Assembly: GCA_028066245.1 (NCBI GenBank)
Contig: JALCBR010000005.1
Span: 1 to 64,000 of the forward strand
Source: Pirellulales bacterium
GTDB taxonomy: Bacteria > Planctomycetota > Planctomycetia > Pirellulales > S012-138
Direction: 5' to 3'
DNA: 64,000 nt
The position numbers and the translations under genes are program-made. This document shows positions 62,701 through 64,000 of this stretch, piece after piece (the first letter of the stretch is position 1; every line of letters starts with the position of its first letter). Under the pieces are notes generated by a model. The model was not told where the DNA came from. It made no database searches and saw only the letters and a program-made list of their open reading frames with translations.

Positions 62701-63420
62701 CTATGCTGCCCGGCGGAGGATCGACTCCGCAGGCCGTGAGCGCGTGGCGACAGCGTGAGCTCGGGTTAGTTCATCCACTGTTTTCAGCGCGATCTCGCCG
62801 GCGGTCGTCAGCTGGTCCACTTCACGGCAGAGTGAGATCAATGCCGCCCCCAAGTCATCCTGGATTGGAGCGAGGACAAGGTGCGTCAAGCCGTTGACCA
62901 AGTCTGATTTCAGTTGTTTGGCCGCACGAGTCACATCACGGCGTGTGGAAAGCGTTCGCGTTGAAGACAAGACCCACAGACCAAAGCGACCTCGCTTCAG
63001 TGGACTTGGTTCCGCTTGCGTGCGCCGTGTAGACGTGGTCGTGCCGCCAGCTCGCAAGACTGTTGAGCACCCAGCTTTGGCGGCTAGGTCGACATGCTGC
63101 CCGTTGGAGTTCACGGTTTCACCAATGGTGGCCAGTTCGCGATCATGCTGACGAAGTTCCCTAGCGGCGGCGCGGAGTGATGCACCGATTGCCTTTCTTG
63201 AGCAATTCGCGCCGGGTGAAATGAGCCCGACCTCATCTTGTGCTTTGACGATGTTGTCAGCCAACAGGCGGCTGGGCTCGGCAGTCAGCCAGGTGACATG
63301 TCCGGCAGCGGGATTGATCCGTTCACGGAAATCCGCGGTCATTTTCGCCAACTGTGCATACGTTTGCGGTCGTAACATCAGCGTAATCGCCAAAGTTGAC
63401 GAAGGAGACGGTGCCGTCAT
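62701..63420 (-). CDS. Unknown protein
   Basis: A 239-residue product with ATG 63420 preceded by GGAG five bases away. It contains helices (RAAARELRQHDRELATIGET and VNGLTHLVLAPIQDDLGAAL), a central Ser/Thr/Arg-rich region (about 125-165) and a basic C-terminus. There is no signal peptide or membrane segment and I know no family. Codon use is somewhat less typical than in neighbouring genes, so confidence is moderate. Its upstream region leads into repeat copy B. Confidence 0.6.
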   Translation of the reverse strand: MTAPSPSSTLAITLMLRPQTYAQLAKMTADFRERINPAAGHVTWLTAEPSRLLADNIVKAQDEVGLISPGANCSRKAIGASLRAAARELRQHDRELATIGETVNSNGQHVDLAAKAGCSTVLRAGGTTTSTRRTQAEPSPLKRGRFGLWVLSSTRTLSTRRDVTRAAKQLKSDLVNGLTHLVLAPIQDDLGAALISLCREVDQLTTAGEIALKTVDELTRAHAVATRSRPAESILRRAA

Positions 63421-63544
63421 TGTCACTCCATCTTCACGGAGAAAGCGCCTGGCTTTGTGCCATAACCGTGAGAGAGGTTCGGCAATCTAGGTTGGTGGTC
63501 TGCAACCAATCAGCGCCTGGCGGCAGAGTTACCGTGAGTCACGC

Positions 63545-63956
63545 TAGAGCGCCTGTCTGATTGCTAGTCCGCTCGCCCAGACAGACGCTGTCAAGTCATC
63601 CCGCAAATGAGTGCCACACGCCTTGCTTTCACGCGTACGGGCGAAATTGACATTGGTCAAATTTTGGGGTGTTTCGGACCGAAATGCGTGCTGCCGAGCG
63701 CCATAGGGGGTTGACGGTTAACATGCTGCTGAACTTAACGTCGGGATTGTCGGTGATGTTTGCGGTCCCGTTGCTGGTTAATTGCTGGGCATGACGCGTT
63801 TGCGCCACCCTCCTGGAGGCTGGAAAATTTGACCAATGTCAATTTCGCCCGTACGCCCTAAGAGCAGAACGCGCAGCAACGCCGCGGCAGTTCCATCACG
63901 CGCCGCGAAGCGATGGAAACCGGCGACAAACAGAACACCATTCAAGGAGATGGTCT
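63545..63956. repeat. Repeat unit, copy B: 33-bp inverted repeat around an inverted 158-bp centre
   Basis: The arms are 63633-63665 and 63824-63856 (33 bases, exact reverse complements), the centre 63666-63823. The core arm is the same as in copy A. Outer flanks 63545-63632 and 63857-63956 match those of copy A in the same direction, but the centre matches copy A only as its reverse complement. For example, GGGGTGTTTCGG starts the centre here and CCGAAACACCCC ends it in copy A. The arms beyond the 33 bases pair imperfectly, unlike the perfect 49 of copy A. No gene lies inside. Confidence 0.92.
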
Positions 63957-64000
63957 AGCAGCCAAACTAAGCGCAACTCATCAGCGCATTCCTTCGCGCT

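Noticed and set aside
1-64000. tRNA, rRNA and CRISPR arrays
   Set aside because: No cloverleaf-type segment with a T-loop consensus, no rRNA-like block and no regularly spaced repeat was found by eye.

Overview
The window reads as chromosomal DNA of a planctomycete (Planctomycetota, probably Pirellulales-like). The evidence is a DUF1559 protein with a prepilin-type N-terminus, a thioredoxin-like protein of the VPGUxT type, several secreted or lipid-anchored HEAT-repeat proteins, many short single-gene units on both strands, and a mid-to-high GC content with GTG and TTG starts. No tRNA, rRNA, CRISPR array, integrase or recognisable transposase gene was seen. Functions are read from motifs by eye; no database search was run.

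Layout. 0-1.4 kb: an AT-rich gene of unknown function, unlike the rest in composition. 1.6-10 kb: a flavin-dependent halogenase-like oxidoreductase coupled to an M20 amidohydrolase, a DsbD-type thiol:disulfide protein, and valyl-tRNA synthetase. 10.4-14.9 kb: a tightly packed group with a small helical protein, a cytoplasmic subtilisin-like protease, a membrane-anchored CxxCH protein, a small c-type cytochrome and tiny coupled ORFs; this is the best candidate for an undescribed system. 15.5-20.9 kb: folate and pantothenate genes (folK, panC, folC), then a CitG-like gene and an alpha/beta hydrolase. 21-27 kb: polyphosphate kinase, an NtrB-like sensor kinase, a NUDIX hydrolase and a redoxin-like protein. 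27-33 kb: small membrane proteins, lipoproteins and housekeeping enzymes (QueD-like, HAD, PepE, SLOG/molybdenum-carrier-like). 33.5-39.9 kb: two secreted HEAT-repeat proteins, a DUF1559 protein and a NarL-type regulator.

41-45.4 kb: a minus-strand set made of DUF547, an ECF sigma factor, a zinc anti-sigma factor, ArsM and ArsS, suggesting sigma-controlled arsenosugar synthesis. 45.6-50 kb: 2-oxoacid:ferredoxin oxidoreductase (korA, korB) flanked on both sides by CBS-domain proteins. 50-55.6 kb: a conserved unknown, ribBA, a secreted unknown, fliM and a rhomboid protease. 55.9-62.7 kb: a 1302-residue membrane protein with a very long Q/N/D/G-rich tract, two secreted unknowns, and a thioredoxin/MsrA-like protein split by an apparent frameshift.

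Two copies of a roughly 410-bp intergenic unit lie at 40.4-40.8 kb and 63.5-63.95 kb. Each holds a long inverted repeat around a centre of about 160 bp. The outer flanks of the two copies align in the same direction, but the centres are in opposite directions, which is what an invertible DNA segment would leave.
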